Source: Lentzea sp. NEAU-D7 (GTDB lineage: Bacteria; Actinomycetota; Actinomycetes; Mycobacteriales; Pseudonocardiaceae). From it: a DNA stretch of 64,000 bases. The stretch covers positions 1 to 64,000 of the forward strand of contig NZ_JAPJDL010000022.1 of NCBI RefSeq assembly GCF_026242055.1. Reading direction: 5' to 3'. The translations under genes and the position numbers were made by a program. The notes below the pieces were generated by a model, which worked only from the letters and a program-made list of their open reading frames with translations, ran no database searches and was not told the origin of the DNA. Position 1 is the stretch's first letter. Every line of letters starts with the position of its first letter. Below are positions 45,064 through 54,117 of this stretch, one piece after another.

Positions 45064-46085
45064 CAGCGGCCTCCGAAGACGTAGGACCTGCGGCGCATCA
45101 GGAAGATGAAGCACGGCACGCCGAGCGCGGCCGTGATGACGCCGAGCGGCAGTTCCTCCGGCGCCGCGAGCATCCGCGCGGCCACGTCGACCCAGACCAG
45201 GAACGAGGCTCCGGCCAACGGTGCGAGGGCGAGCACCTTGCGGTGGTCGGCGCCCACGACCATGCGGGTCAGGTGCGGCAGCATCAGCCCGACGAACCCG
45301 ACGGCTCCACTGACCGCCACCAGCACGCCGGTCATGGCCGCGGTGACGACGAACAGGTGCGTGCGGAACCGGTTCACCGCCACGCCGAGGGTGGTCGCGG
45401 TCTCGTCGCCCATCGCCATCGCGTTGAGCTGCCGTGCCTTGGTCGCCAGGTAGACGATGCCGGCCGCGGTCACCGCGGCGGCGACGGGCAGCGACTGCCA
45501 GTTCGCCCCGCCGAGGCTGCCGAGCAACCAGAACATCGCGGCCCGCGCCGCCTCACCGCGTGGCGCCTGGAACACCAGCAGCATCGCCACGGCGGAGAAC
45601 CCGTACGCCAGCGCGGTCCCGGTCAGCACGAGCCGCAGCGGTGTGAGCCCTCGGCTCGTGCGCGCGGTTATGTAGACCAGTGCCGTGGCGCCGAGGCCGG
45701 TCAGGAACGCCCCCACCGACAGCGCGTAGACGCCGAGACCGGACAGGACGCCGAGCGTCGCCACGGCCGTCGCGCCCACGCTCGCGCCCGACGAGATGCC
45801 GAGCACGTAGGGGTCGGCGAGCGCGTTGCGGACCATCGCCTGGATCGCCACGCCGACGGTGCTCAGGCCCGCGCCCACGACGGCGGCCAGCAGGACGCGG
45901 GGAAGCCGGATGTCCCAGACGATGTGGTACTGCCCGGCGAGGTCGGCGGGGATCGTGCCGCCGGTCAGCGCCGCCCACAGCAGTTCGAGCGTGAGGCCGA
46001 ACGGCACGGAGACGGGGCCGAGCGCGACGCCCGCGACGAGGCTGACGGCGAGCACGCCGACGAGCACGCTGATCTTGGAGAGCAC
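45063..46085 (-). CDS. btuC: Cobalamin ABC importer, permease
   Basis: A 340-aa FecCD/BtuC-type permease with about 10 membrane helices. Family blocks are RLPRVLLAAVVGAGLSTVGV, NALADPYVLGISSGASVGA and the EAA-like GFVGLMLPHLTRMVVG. The GTG start at 46085 follows GGAAGG; the open frame runs 7 codons further. It is the first gene after the cobalamin riboswitch, which defines its likely cargo. Confidence 0.85.
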   Translation of the reverse strand: MLSKISVLVGVLAVSLVAGVALGPVSVPFGLTLELLWAALTGGTIPADLAGQYHIVWDIRLPRVLLAAVVGAGLSTVGVAIQAMVRNALADPYVLGISSGASVGATAVATLGVLSGLGVYALSVGAFLTGLGATALVYITARTSRGLTPLRLVLTGTALAYGFSAVAMLLVFQAPRGEAARAAMFWLLGSLGGANWQSLPVAAAVTAAGIVYLATKARQLNAMAMGDETATTLGVAVNRFRTHLFVVTAAMTGVLVAVSGAVGFVGLMLPHLTRMVVGADHRKVLALAPLAGASFLVWVDVAARMLAAPEELPLGVITAALGVPCFIFLMRRRSYVFGGR

Positions 46086-46117
46086 TGGGTCCTTCCCGCA
46101 GTCCACGGCGGAGTCGG

Positions 46118-46240
46118 AGATTCCTCGGGCACCGTGAGCGGGTGTTCGGGCTCGTCCCTGGTGGGACCTACCGTTGCGGGTCAGCGCCGGACTTCGACCG
46201 GTCTTCCCCCACGCACGACTGACGCGACCCTACCTGCGAA
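46118..46240 (-). promoter_or_regulatory. Cobalamin riboswitch upstream of btuCDF
   Basis: The minus-strand leader matches the RF00174-type core. GGGGGAA-GACCGGTCGAAGTCC, then GGCGCTGACCCGCAACGGTA, correspond to the conserved GGGAA/CCGGTG/GCTG/CCCGCAACTGT blocks. GAGCCCGAACACCCGC corresponds to the B12 box. The outer ends are approximate. The expression platform should lie between 46086 and 46118, next to the btuC ribosome binding site. Confidence 0.9.
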
Positions 46241-46341
46241 AACAGGAAGTTCGGAAATTTCTCGGGTGTGATGTCGATCCGCCCGCCGCCCGTTCGACCT
46301 GTGGACGTCAGCGAGGAAGACACCGAGCAAGGAGCCACACC

Positions 46342-46761
46342 GTGAAGTACATGCTGATCATGCGCGCCACCGACGAGGCCTACGCGAACATGGGCGAGTT
46401 CGACTTCGACAAGATGCTGGAGACGGTCGGCGCGTTCAACGAGGAGCTGATCCGAGCCGGTGTCCTGCTCGCCGCGGAAGGTCTGTCCGAGCCGTCCGAG
46501 GGTGTCGTCGTCGACTACTCGGCCGAGCCCCCGGTCGTCACGGACGGGCCGTACGGCGAGACCAAGGAGCTGTTCAACGGCTTTTACCTGCTCAACGTCT
46601 CCTCGAAGGAGGAGGCGGTCGAGTGGGCCAAGCGCATGCCGATGACGGGCGCCGGGTTCAAGACCGAGATCCGCCGGGTGCCGTCCATCGACGAGTTCCC
46701 GCAGGACAACGAGTGGATCCAGAAGGAGCGGGCGTGGCGTGAGGCCAACGGCCAGCTCTGA
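46342..46761 (+). CDS. YCII/DGPF-domain protein
   Basis: A 139-aa protein of the YCII-related (DGPF) family. It begins MKYMLIMRATDEAYAN and contains TDGPYGETKELFNGFYLLN, the variant of the DGPF motif, and a C-terminal VPSIDEFPQDNEW. The family often sits beside ECF sigma factor genes, but none is here. Biochemical role is unknown. GTG 46342 follows AAGGAG at 7-nt spacing. It is divergent from the cobalamin importer. Confidence 0.82.
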   Translation: MKYMLIMRATDEAYANMGEFDFDKMLETVGAFNEELIRAGVLLAAEGLSEPSEGVVVDYSAEPPVVTDGPYGETKELFNGFYLLNVSSKEEAVEWAKRMPMTGAGFKTEIRRVPSIDEFPQDNEWIQKERAWREANGQL

Positions 46762-46779
46762 CCGGCGCGCGGAAACGCC

Positions 46780-46813
46780 GAAGCCCCGGCCGGAGGATCC
46801 CGGCCGGGGCTTC
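46780..46813. terminator. Bidirectional terminator between YCII gene and leuB
   Basis: GAAGCCCCGGCCGG (46780-46793) and CCGGCCGGGGCTTC (46800-46813) form a 14-bp perfect stem with a 6-nt loop between two convergent genes; it can serve both strands. Confidence 0.88.
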
Positions 46814-46830
46814 AAAACGTCTGGCAGAAC

Positions 46831-47868
46831 TCAGCCCGTGCGCACGTTCGACGACACGAGAGCCGCGAGCCTGTCACCGATCGCGTAGGTCTGACCCGGC
46901 GACTGGTGGTCACGCGTGGCGAGGTCGAACGCCACGGAGGCCTCGATCCGGCGCGCCGACTCGTGCTCGCCGAGGTGGTCGAGCAGCAGCGCGACCGACA
47001 GCACGGCGGCCGTCGGGTCGGCGATGCCCTGGCCCGCGATGTCCGGTGCCGAACCGTGCACCGGCTCGAACATCGACGGGTTGCGACGGGTCACGTCCAT
47101 GTTCCCCGACGCGGCCAGGCCGATGCCACCCGTGACGGCGGCGGCGAGGTCGGTCAGGATGTCGCCGAACAGGTTGTCGGTGACGATCACGTCGTAACGG
47201 CCCGGGTCGGTGACCATGTGAATGGTCGCCGCGTCCACGTGCTGGTAGGCCACGGTGACGTCCGGGTGCTGCAGCGAGACCTCCTCCACGACGCGCGACC
47301 ACAACGAGCCGGCGTGCGTGAGGACGTTCGTCTTGTGCACCAGCGTCAGGTGCCGGCGCTGCCTGTTCGAGGCACGCGCGAACGCGTCCCTGACCACGCG
47401 CTCGACGCCGAACGAGGTGTTCAGCGAGACCTCGGTGGCGATCTCGTGCGGCGTGTCCTTGCGGAGCAGGCCGCCGTTGCCCGCGTACGGGCCCTCGGTG
47501 CCCTCGCGCACCACCACCATGTCGATCTCCGGCGGGTCCGCGAGCGGGCTGCGGACACCGGGGTAGAGACGAGCCGGGCGGAGGTTCACGTGGTGGTCGA
47601 GTTCGAAGCGCAGCCTCAGAAGCAGGCCCCGCTCCAGAATTCCGCTCGGCACCGACGGGTCGCCCACCGCGCCGAGCAGGATCGCGTCGTGCTGGCGAAG
47701 CTCTCCCAGCACCGACTCGGGCAACAACTCTCCCGTGGCGTGCCAGCGCGCCGCGCCGAGGTCGTAGCGAGTGATCTCGGCCGCCGGAACGACCTCACCG
47801 AGGACCTTCAGGGCCTCAGCGATGACCTCGGGCCCGATCCCGTCTCCTGGGATCACTGCGAGCCGCAT
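46831..47868 (-). CDS. leuB: 3-isopropylmalate dehydrogenase
   Basis: Oxidatively decarboxylates 3-isopropylmalate in leucine synthesis, and can act on the citramalate branch. It has 345 aa. It begins [20 protein letters not shown] and carries [12 protein letters not shown], the [13 protein letters not shown] catalytic Lys/Tyr region and the nucleotide-binding [18 protein letters not shown]. The ATG at 47868 has GGGAGG at 7-nt spacing. The long leader upstream carries operator-like and hairpin signals. Confidence 0.96.
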   Translation of the reverse strand: MRLAVIPGDGIGPEVIAEALKVLGEVVPAAEITRYDLGAARWHATGELLPESVLGELRQHDAILLGAVGDPSVPSGILERGLLLRLRFELDHHVNLRPARLYPGVRSPLADPPEIDMVVVREGTEGPYAGNGGLLRKDTPHEIATEVSLNTSFGVERVVRDAFARASNRQRRHLTLVHKTNVLTHAGSLWSRVVEEVSLQHPDVTVAYQHVDAATIHMVTDPGRYDVIVTDNLFGDILTDLAAAVTGGIGLAASGNMDVTRRNPSMFEPVHGSAPDIAGQGIADPTAAVLSVALLLDHLGEHESARRIEASVAFDLATRDHQSPGQTYAIGDRLAALVSSNVRTG

Positions 47869-47888
47869 CCACACACCTCCCAGGTGTC

Positions 47889-48058
47889 AGTCCCCAATTG
47901 GTGGGACTACTTTCCTTCGCGAAAGGCTACCGGCATCACGGGTGCTCGCCGCATGCCGGACACCCCATCGGGGTGTTATCTCCCGTACTGCGGGACACCC
48001 ACACGGCCCATATCCCACTTTCGAGTGTCACTCGACCGCAGGAACGGTGTCGCGTCAA
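47889..48058 (-). promoter_or_regulatory. leuB leader: promoter, palindromic operator and competing hairpins
   Basis: TTGACG (48058-48053) lies 17 bp from a weak -10 (TCGAGT) that is part of the perfect dyad TCGAGTG-T-CACTCGA (48021-48035), a likely repressor site. Downstream, 47971-47976 can pair either with 47995-48000 (helped by CCCG/CGGG) or, as part of 47970-47976, with 47960-47966; the two hairpins exclude each other. A short frame MGRVGVPQYGR (47976-48011) runs through them. AGTCCCCAATTGGTGGGACT (47889-47908) lies just before the ribosome binding site. Confidence 0.5.
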
Positions 48059-48092
48059 GGGGTGACGGCAGGCAGTTCCGGGCCGTGACGTG

Positions 48093-48132
48093 CCGGGAGG
48101 CCCGGCTCCAAACGAGGAACCGGGCCTCCCGG
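48093..48132 (-). terminator. Terminator after the subtilase gene
   Basis: CCGGGAGGCCCGG (48093-48105) and CCGGGCCTCCCGG (48120-48132) form a 13-bp perfect stem with a 14-nt loop, about 50 nt past the stop codon. Confidence 0.8.
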
Positions 48133-48181
48133 GAAACATCCGATCTGGCGCCAGCAGGCGCCGCGTCCTTCCGACTCAGCG

Positions 48182-51100
48182 CTAGTAGGCGCCGCGTCCG
48201 CCGGACTTCACCAGGACGACCGACGCGCGGTCACCGTTGGCGTTGTGGTGGTTGAGCACCAGCAGGCCGTCGGACTTGTCGGCCTTGAGCGAGGCCTCGT
48301 CCTTGTTGACGACGAGCGCGGTGCCCGGCTTCGCGAGGTACGAGAGCGCCGCGTCACCGCCGCCCTGCGCCCACAGACCCGGCTTGAGCGGGTCGTAGGA
48401 CAGGCTGCGGTCGACCACGTCGATCAGCTTGTTCGCGTTGCCCGGCGCCGGGTAGTAGCCGGCGGTGCCCACGACGTACGAGAGGCGGGCCGTGTCCTTC
48501 GACGCGTCGATGCCCAGTGCGCTCAGCAGCACCGGCAGGACGACGACGTTGGTGTCCTGGACGTTCGCGTCGACGTCGCCGAACAGGCCGTTCACGCCCT
48601 GGATGTCGACGGTCTCGCCCGTCTTCAGGTCCACGGTGGACGCGACCAGCAGGTCGGTGTCGGTCAGGCGGGTCGCGAACACCTCGAAGTCCGCCGTGCC
48701 GTCACCGTTGGTGTCGATGTCGACGAACGGGATGGTGTTCTTGCCCAGGTTGTACCAGTTGCCCCAGGTCGCGACACCGAACGCGAGCAGCGCCTCCTCG
48801 GGCTTGCCCTGCGCCTTGGCCAGCGGGGCCGTGGAGGCCGCGCCGACGTAGCGGAGGTCGCCGCCCTTGGCCGTCTCGTTGAGCGCGCAGTTCTCGGTGA
48901 CGTTGCGCTTGCAGTCGCGCAGCTTCGGCGACTGGGCCTGCAGCTCGAGGACGCTGATCAGCGAGCGGTAGGCCTGCGAGCCGGTGCCCTGGTCGACGCC
49001 CTTGCCGGACACGTTCAGCACGGCCTGCTTGTCGTTGCCGCGGAACTTGAGGCTGGACGCGGTCTTGATGTCCGCGACCGGCTTCGGCGCCGAGTAGACC
49101 GACAGGCGCAGCGGCACGGTGGCGCCGGCGGTCGGCGTGAAGGTCACGCGACCGGAGGCGTCCGCGAGGAACTGGCGCGGCACGTCGAGCTGGGTGGGCT
49201 CGACCGTCGAGTCGACCGTCTTGCGCAGCGCCTTCGGGTCGTCGATCTTCAGGGTCACCTTGACGCGCGCGACACCGCGCGGGCTCAGCTTCACCTTGTC
49301 CTGCGAGAGCACGTAGCTCACGCCGGGGATCGTCGTGGCCGCGGTGTAGCCGACCGCGTACTCGACGGACTTCGTGGACTTGTTGACCAGCTTGATGGTC
49401 TTGGACTTCGAGACCGGCTTGGAGACCTCGACGACGCCGAAGTTCGCGCTGACGTAACCGTTGTCCTCCTCGACGTAGGCGAGGACCTGGTTGTCGATCG
49501 CGGACTTGCCGTCCACGCGGCCGGTGCCGACCCGGTTGGGGGCGAAGGTCTTGCCGTTCTCCTTCACGTCCGCACCGGCGGTGTTCATGATCGAGGCCTT
49601 GACCTCCTCGAGCGTCCAGTCCGGGTGCGCCTGGCGGACCAGGGCGGCGATGCCGGCGACGTGCGGCGACGCCATCGACGTGCCGGAGATGACCATGCGG
49701 TCGTCGCCGGAACCGACGGCGGTCGACGAGATCGTGTCACCGGGGGCCGCGACGTCCGGCTTGATGGACTGGCCGCGGGTGCCGCGGCTGGTGAACGCGC
49801 TCGGAGTGTCCGAAATGGACTGGTCGTACGTCGCCGTCGACGTGCGCAGCTCACCCGCGAGGCGGACGACCAGCGTGCCCGCGTTCAGGGCCGGGCGCAC
49901 GGCGTTGGTGGCCGAGCCGGTGAACTGGAACATCGGGATGTTCGCGTTGCCCGCGATGCCGGCCGCGAAGTTCTCCAAAGTGGACGACAGCAGCACGCCC
50001 AGACCGCCCGCGGCCTGCACGTTGTTGGCACGGGCACCGGAACCGCAGCGGCGCGTCGCGTCGTTGTCGTCCCACTCCAGCCAGACGAACTTGCCGGCGA
50101 CCGCGTCGGTGAGCGGCTGGCAGCCGTCGAGGTTGCCTGCCTGGGTCAGCTTCACGACCGGCAGTTCCTCGTCGTAACCGAGGTAGCCGGTGAAGTTCTG
50201 GCTGTACTGACCGGGCTTGAGGCCCTGGTCCTTCACCTCGGCGCCGTCGCGCAGCACGTACGAGTCGCGCGTGGAGGCGACGGTCAGCGCCTCGGGCGTG
50301 TTGCCCGGCGAGCCGCCGATGTCGTAGAGGTCGCCGCCGTTGCCCGCGGAGAAGACCGGCATGACGCCTGCCTTGTACAGCTTCTTCACGAAGAGGCTGT
50401 CGGGGTCGTCCGGGGCGCCGTAGTCGGAGCCGAGGGACAGGTTGACCACGTCGAGGTGGTCGGAGAAGTCGCCGTCGCCGTCGGGGTCGAGCGACCAGTC
50501 GAGCGCCTGCGAGGTGACGTTGGTCGAGCCGTCGCAGCCGAAGACCTTGAGCGCGAAGATCTGGGCCTTCGGCGCGGTGCCGGGGCCGATCTTCATCTCG
50601 TTGAGCTTCGCGGCGTCGAGCTTGGTGTAGTCGCCCTTGAACGTGCTGCCGTCGGCGTTCTCACCGAAGCCGGCCGTGGTGCCCGCGACGTGCGAGCCGT
50701 GACCGTTGCAGTCGATGGGGTTCGGGTCCGGCTTCGGCGTGTTGATCGCCGGGTCGGTGCTCTCCCCGTCGTAGTCCTCACCGACGAAGTCGTACCCGCC
50801 GACGACCTTCGCGGTCGGGAAGTTCGGGTCCTTCGCGCGCGGGTCGACGGCCTTGAACGCCTCGACGGTGCCGGGGCCGCCGAAGTTCGCGTGCGTGTAG
50901 TCCACACCGGTGTCGATGATGCCGACGCGGATGTCGTCGCCGAGCTTGCCGTACTGCTGCCAGACGTTGAGCGTCCTGGTGAGCTGGACGGCGTTCGAGT
51001 TCTGGCGCTTCTTCGGCACGACCGGGTAGACCGCGAGGACGTCCGCGCGCTGCGCGAGCTCGCGGACCTTCTGCGCGTCGGCCTTCACGACGACGCCGGG

Positions 51101-51472
51101 GACGCCGTTGGAGGTGCGGTAGAGCTCCTTGGTCTGCGTGTCAGCGCTCTTCAGCTGGCCGACGACCTGGTCCGCGGTGGCGGAGGAGTCGCTGCGGGCC
51201 TGCTTGGCGGCCTGCTTCGCGACCTCCTTGCCCTGGCTCTTCTTCTCGTCGAACGCGTCGACGGCCGGCTTGCGGTCCAGCGCGACGAACGCGGTGACCG
51301 AGCCTGCGGCGTTCAGCCGGGGAGAAACCTTGAGGTGCAACGCTTTCGCGTCCAACCCGTGCGCACCCTTCACCGGCTGCGCGAGCGGTTCGCTCTGCGC
51401 CTGTGCCGTGGCAGGTGCGATCAGCAGTGTGGTGATGGCAGAGAACACCACCAGACTCGATCGTCTCTTCAC
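48182..51472 (-). CDS. Secreted S8 subtilisin-like serine protease
   Basis: A 1096-aa exported protease. Signal peptide (RRSSLVVFSAITTLLIAPA, ending AQA), then an inhibitor-I9-like propeptide (about 30-150). The catalytic triad is Asp187 (VGIIDTGVD), His258 (NGHGSHVAG) and Ser in SGTSMASPHVAG near 600. A PA-type insertion (about 430-560) lies inside the catalytic domain, as in lactocepin/vpr-like subtilases, followed by Fn3-like beta domains to the C-terminus. The start is GTG 51472. It is unrelated to the neighbouring amino acid genes. Confidence 0.92.
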   Translation of the reverse strand: MKRRSSLVVFSAITTLLIAPATAQAQSEPLAQPVKGAHGLDAKALHLKVSPRLNAAGSVTAFVALDRKPAVDAFDEKKSQGKEVAKQAAKQARSDSSATADQVVGQLKSADTQTKELYRTSNGVPGVVVKADAQKVRELAQRADVLAVYPVVPKKRQNSNAVQLTRTLNVWQQYGKLGDDIRVGIIDTGVDYTHANFGGPGTVEAFKAVDPRAKDPNFPTAKVVGGYDFVGEDYDGESTDPAINTPKPDPNPIDCNGHGSHVAGTTAGFGENADGSTFKGDYTKLDAAKLNEMKIGPGTAPKAQIFALKVFGCDGSTNVTSQALDWSLDPDGDGDFSDHLDVVNLSLGSDYGAPDDPDSLFVKKLYKAGVMPVFSAGNGGDLYDIGGSPGNTPEALTVASTRDSYVLRDGAEVKDQGLKPGQYSQNFTGYLGYDEELPVVKLTQAGNLDGCQPLTDAVAGKFVWLEWDDNDATRRCGSGARANNVQAAGGLGVLLSSTLENFAAGIAGNANIPMFQFTGSATNAVRPALNAGTLVVRLAGELRTSTATYDQSISDTPSAFTSRGTRGQSIKPDVAAPGDTISSTAVGSGDDRMVISGTSMASPHVAGIAALVRQAHPDWTLEEVKASIMNTAGADVKENGKTFAPNRVGTGRVDGKSAIDNQVLAYVEEDNGYVSANFGVVEVSKPVSKSKTIKLVNKSTKSVEYAVGYTAATTIPGVSYVLSQDKVKLSPRGVARVKVTLKIDDPKALRKTVDSTVEPTQLDVPRQFLADASGRVTFTPTAGATVPLRLSVYSAPKPVADIKTASSLKFRGNDKQAVLNVSGKGVDQGTGSQAYRSLISVLELQAQSPKLRDCKRNVTENCALNETAKGGDLRYVGAASTAPLAKAQGKPEEALLAFGVATWGNWYNLGKNTIPFVDIDTNGDGTADFEVFATRLTDTDLLVASTVDLKTGETVDIQGVNGLFGDVDANVQDTNVVVLPVLLSALGIDASKDTARLSYVVGTAGYYPAPGNANKLIDVVDRSLSYDPLKPGLWAQGGGDAALSYLAKPGTALVVNKDEASLKADKSDGLLVLNHHNANGDRASVVLVKSGGRGAY

Positions 51473-51654
51473 AACGTTGCCCCAACCGAGGTGTGTGCCT
51501 TCGACCCGAAGTAGCAGTGCCGTGCCCTCTACGGCACCGGGTCAACCTCGTGGGGACGCTAATCGCTGATCGTGTCTCTGCGACTGCCCCGAAAGTATGA
51601 ATATGGTCTACAGATAGTTGCCTGTTACGACTTCGTTGTGAACGACGATGGACA

Positions 51655-51684
51655 CGGGAAGGGGACTTTGCCGTCCCCTTCCCG
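51655..51684 (-). terminator. Terminator after serA
   Basis: CGGGAAGGGGAC (51655-51666) and GTCCCCTTCCCG (51673-51684) form a 12-bp perfect stem with a 6-nt loop, 11 nt past the serA stop. Confidence 0.82.
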
Positions 51685-51695
51685 GTATGTCGTGA

Positions 51696-53291
51696 CTATC
51701 CGAAGTCGACAGAGCGAACGGTGCGCGCACCGACGGCGGCACCGATCGGGTCGAGCACCTGGGTGTCGACCGGGCGGTCGACGCGCAGCACCATGACGGC
51801 GTCGCTGCCGGTCTGGCTGATCTGCGCGGCCTCGATGTTCACGCCGGCCTCGCCGAGCAGCGTGCCGACCGTGCCCATGACGCCCGGACGGTCCGGGTAC
51901 TCCAGCAGGAGCACGGTGCCTTCGGCCCTCAGGTCGAAGTTGCGGCCGTTGATGTTCACCAGCTTCTCGACCTGCGCGATGCCGCTGACCGTGCCGGAGA
52001 CGCTGAACGTGCTGCCGTCCGCGTGCACCGACTTCACCGTGACGAGGCTGCGGTGGTTCGGGCTCTCGGGCTCCTTGACGAGCTCGACGCTCACGCCCAG
52101 GTCGGCCGCGAGGCTCGGCGCGTTCACGAACGTCACCTGCGACTCGACGACCTTGGAGAACACCCCGCGCAGCGCGGCGAGCGGCAGGATCTCGACGTCC
52201 TCATTGGACAGTTCGCCGCGGACCTCGACGGTGACGCTGGTCGGGGCCTTGGGCGACAGTGCACTGAGGACGGTGCCCAGCTTCTGGACCAGCGGCAGGT
52301 ACGGGCGGACCTCCTCGCCGACCGCACCGCCCTGGACGTTGACGGCGTCCGGCACGAACTCGCCGGCGAGCGCGAGGATGGTGCTCTTCGCGACGTCGGT
52401 GCCCGCCCGGTCCTGCGCCTCGGCCGTGGACGCGCCGAGGTGCGGGGTGACGACGATGCCCGGGACGTTGAACAGCGGGCTCTCGGTCGTGGGCTCGGTG
52501 GAGAAGACGTCGATGCCGGCGCCGCCGACCTGGCCCTCCTTGACGGCCTCGGCGAGGGCTTCCTCGTCGATGAGGCCACCGCGGGCGGCGTTGACGATGA
52601 TGACGCCGCGCTTGGCCTTGGCCAGCTGCTCCGCGCCGATGAGACCCTTGGTCTCCGGCGTCTTCGGCAGGTGGATGGAGATCGCGTCGGCGCGCTCGAG
52701 CAGCTCCTCGAGGCTGACGAGCTCGATGCCGAGCTGGGCGGCGCGTGCCGCGGACACGTACGGGTCGTAGGCGATGAGCTCGACGCCGAACGCGGCGATG
52801 CGCTGCGCGAACAGCTGGCCGATCTTGCCGAGGCCGACCACGCCGACCGTCTTGCCGTTGAGCTCGACGCCGTTGAACTTGGAGCGCTTCCACTCGTGGT
52901 TCTGCAGCGTCTCGTGCGCGGCCGGGATCTGGCGCGCGACGGAGAGCAGCAGCGCGACGGCGTGCTCGGCGGCGCTGACGATGTTGGACGTCGGCGCGTT
53001 GACGACCATCACGCCGTTCTGCGTGGCGGCCGGAACCTCGACGTTGTCCAGGCCGACACCCGCGCGGGCGACGACCTTGAGCTTGCGCGTGGCCGCGAAG
53101 ACCTCGGCGTTCACCTGGGTGGCGGAGCGGACGAGCAGGGCGTCCGCGTCGGCGACCGCGCTGAGGAGGGCTTCTCGGTCGGTGCCGTCTACGTGGCGCA
53201 CTTCGACGCCGTCGCCGAGAGCGTCCAGGACGGACGGCGCGAGCTTCTCGGCGATGAGGACAACAGGTCGGCTCGTGTTGCTCACGGACAT
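51696..53291 (-). CDS. serA: D-3-phosphoglycerate dehydrogenase
   Basis: First enzyme of serine synthesis, 531 aa. Catalytic and NAD domains: VARAGVGLDNVEVPAAT, GVVGLGKIGQLFAQR (Rossmann), RGGLIDEEALAEA and the His in TPHLGASTAEAQ. An intervening ASB domain (about 320-450) precedes the C-terminal ACT domain (LLLEYPDRPGVMGTVGTLL), the long mycobacterial SerA1 arrangement with serine feedback. The ATG at 53291 sits very close to GGGAG; the GTG two codons later has better spacing and is a real alternative. Confidence 0.96.
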   Translation of the reverse strand: MSVSNTSRPVVLIAEKLAPSVLDALGDGVEVRHVDGTDREALLSAVADADALLVRSATQVNAEVFAATRKLKVVARAGVGLDNVEVPAATQNGVMVVNAPTSNIVSAAEHAVALLLSVARQIPAAHETLQNHEWKRSKFNGVELNGKTVGVVGLGKIGQLFAQRIAAFGVELIAYDPYVSAARAAQLGIELVSLEELLERADAISIHLPKTPETKGLIGAEQLAKAKRGVIIVNAARGGLIDEEALAEAVKEGQVGGAGIDVFSTEPTTESPLFNVPGIVVTPHLGASTAEAQDRAGTDVAKSTILALAGEFVPDAVNVQGGAVGEEVRPYLPLVQKLGTVLSALSPKAPTSVTVEVRGELSNEDVEILPLAALRGVFSKVVESQVTFVNAPSLAADLGVSVELVKEPESPNHRSLVTVKSVHADGSTFSVSGTVSGIAQVEKLVNINGRNFDLRAEGTVLLLEYPDRPGVMGTVGTLLGEAGVNIEAAQISQTGSDAVMVLRVDRPVDTQVLDPIGAAVGARTVRSVDFG

Positions 53292-53703
53292 CGCTCCCAG
53301 GAAGGGTCGGATCGTGGGGCGCGGGCGTGGTCGGGGGCGGCTGGCCCGCGCCGACCGGAGCACCGCAATGTGTCCGGACTGTTAACGAGCATAGACACCG
53401 GCCTTGCGCGCGCATTCCGCCGGGTGGCTCAGGTCACCGCCCGCGTCTTGCAGTATGGGACGAATCAGGCCTCGACGTGGTGTTCACCCGACAGAGTGAC
53501 GCCCACGCCCTGGGAACGGGTGGGGCGTTGACGTAGGGCGGGTGGAGGGCGCCGTCTGGGCGGGTGAGGGCTGTGCGTGGCCGTGCGGGGGCGTTGCGGG
53601 TCGATTTGAGTGCGTTTGTCGGGTTCCAGCGGGGTTGGTCGCGTCGGGTTGGTCGCGTCACCTTGCGAGGGTGGGCGCGCGGGCAGTGACGAAGCGCGGG
53701 GTT

Positions 53704-53828
53704 GCGATTGGGGCTTGACCTTGAGCCTCTGGCGGGATGCTGGACGGCCGGAAAAGGCCGGGCTGAAAAGCGCCCGGCCGTGCCCATGAGGGGAGCATCC
53801 CGCCCACTCAAGGTAAACCCCCAATCGC
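53704..53828. repeat. 125-bp long imperfect palindrome
   Basis: Nested complementary blocks: GCGATTGGGG (53704-53713) with CCCCAATCGC (53819-53828); ACCTTGAG (53718-53725) with CTCAAGGT (53807-53814); GGCGGGATGCT (53731-53741) with AGCATCCCGCC (53794-53804); ACGGCCGG (53744-53751) with CCGGCCGT (53774-53781). Transcribed from either strand it would fold into one long hairpin. It carries no recognisable protein gene and could be a non-autonomous mobile element or a structured RNA. Confidence 0.8.
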
Positions 53829-53905
53829 CATGAGCGGGGTGCACCGCTCACCCGGCGGCCCAGGTTCGGACGGCTCGCTTCGCATCGCCACGCCAGGACT
53901 CGTAC

Positions 53906-54117
53906 GTGGTCGCCTTGCGACCGCGAATGCGGGTGGCACCGCGCGCCGGACCTGCGTGGTGGTCGCCTTGCGACCGCGAATGCGGGTGGCACCGCGCGCC
54001 GAGCCTGCGTGGTGGTCGCCTTGCGACCGCGAATGCGGGTGGCACCGCGCGCCGGACCTGCGTAGTGGTCGCCGCGCGATGGCGAATGCGGGTGGCACCG
54101 CGCGCCAAGCCTGCGGT
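53906..54117. repeat. Four tandem copies of a 53-bp repeat
   Basis: Copies begin with GTGGTCGCC at 53906, 53959, 54012 and 54065, exactly 53 bp apart. The first three are nearly identical; the fourth has diverged (GCCGCGCGATGGCGAATGCG). Each of the first three contains the dyad GGTCGC-CTT-GCGACC. There are no unique spacers, so it is not a CRISPR array. Confidence 0.9.

Noticed and set aside
43349-46085. Annotation of the ABC importer as ferric-siderophore uptake
   Set aside because: The cobalamin riboswitch core in its leader is specific and outweighs the family-level protein similarity.
47976-48011. Classical leucine attenuator leader peptide for leuB
   Set aside because: The short frame MGRVGVPQYGR contains no Leu codons, and no T-run terminator follows; only the competing hairpins are kept as a finding.
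53906-54117. CRISPR array
   Set aside because: The units are directly adjacent with no unique spacers, and there are no cas genes in the window.
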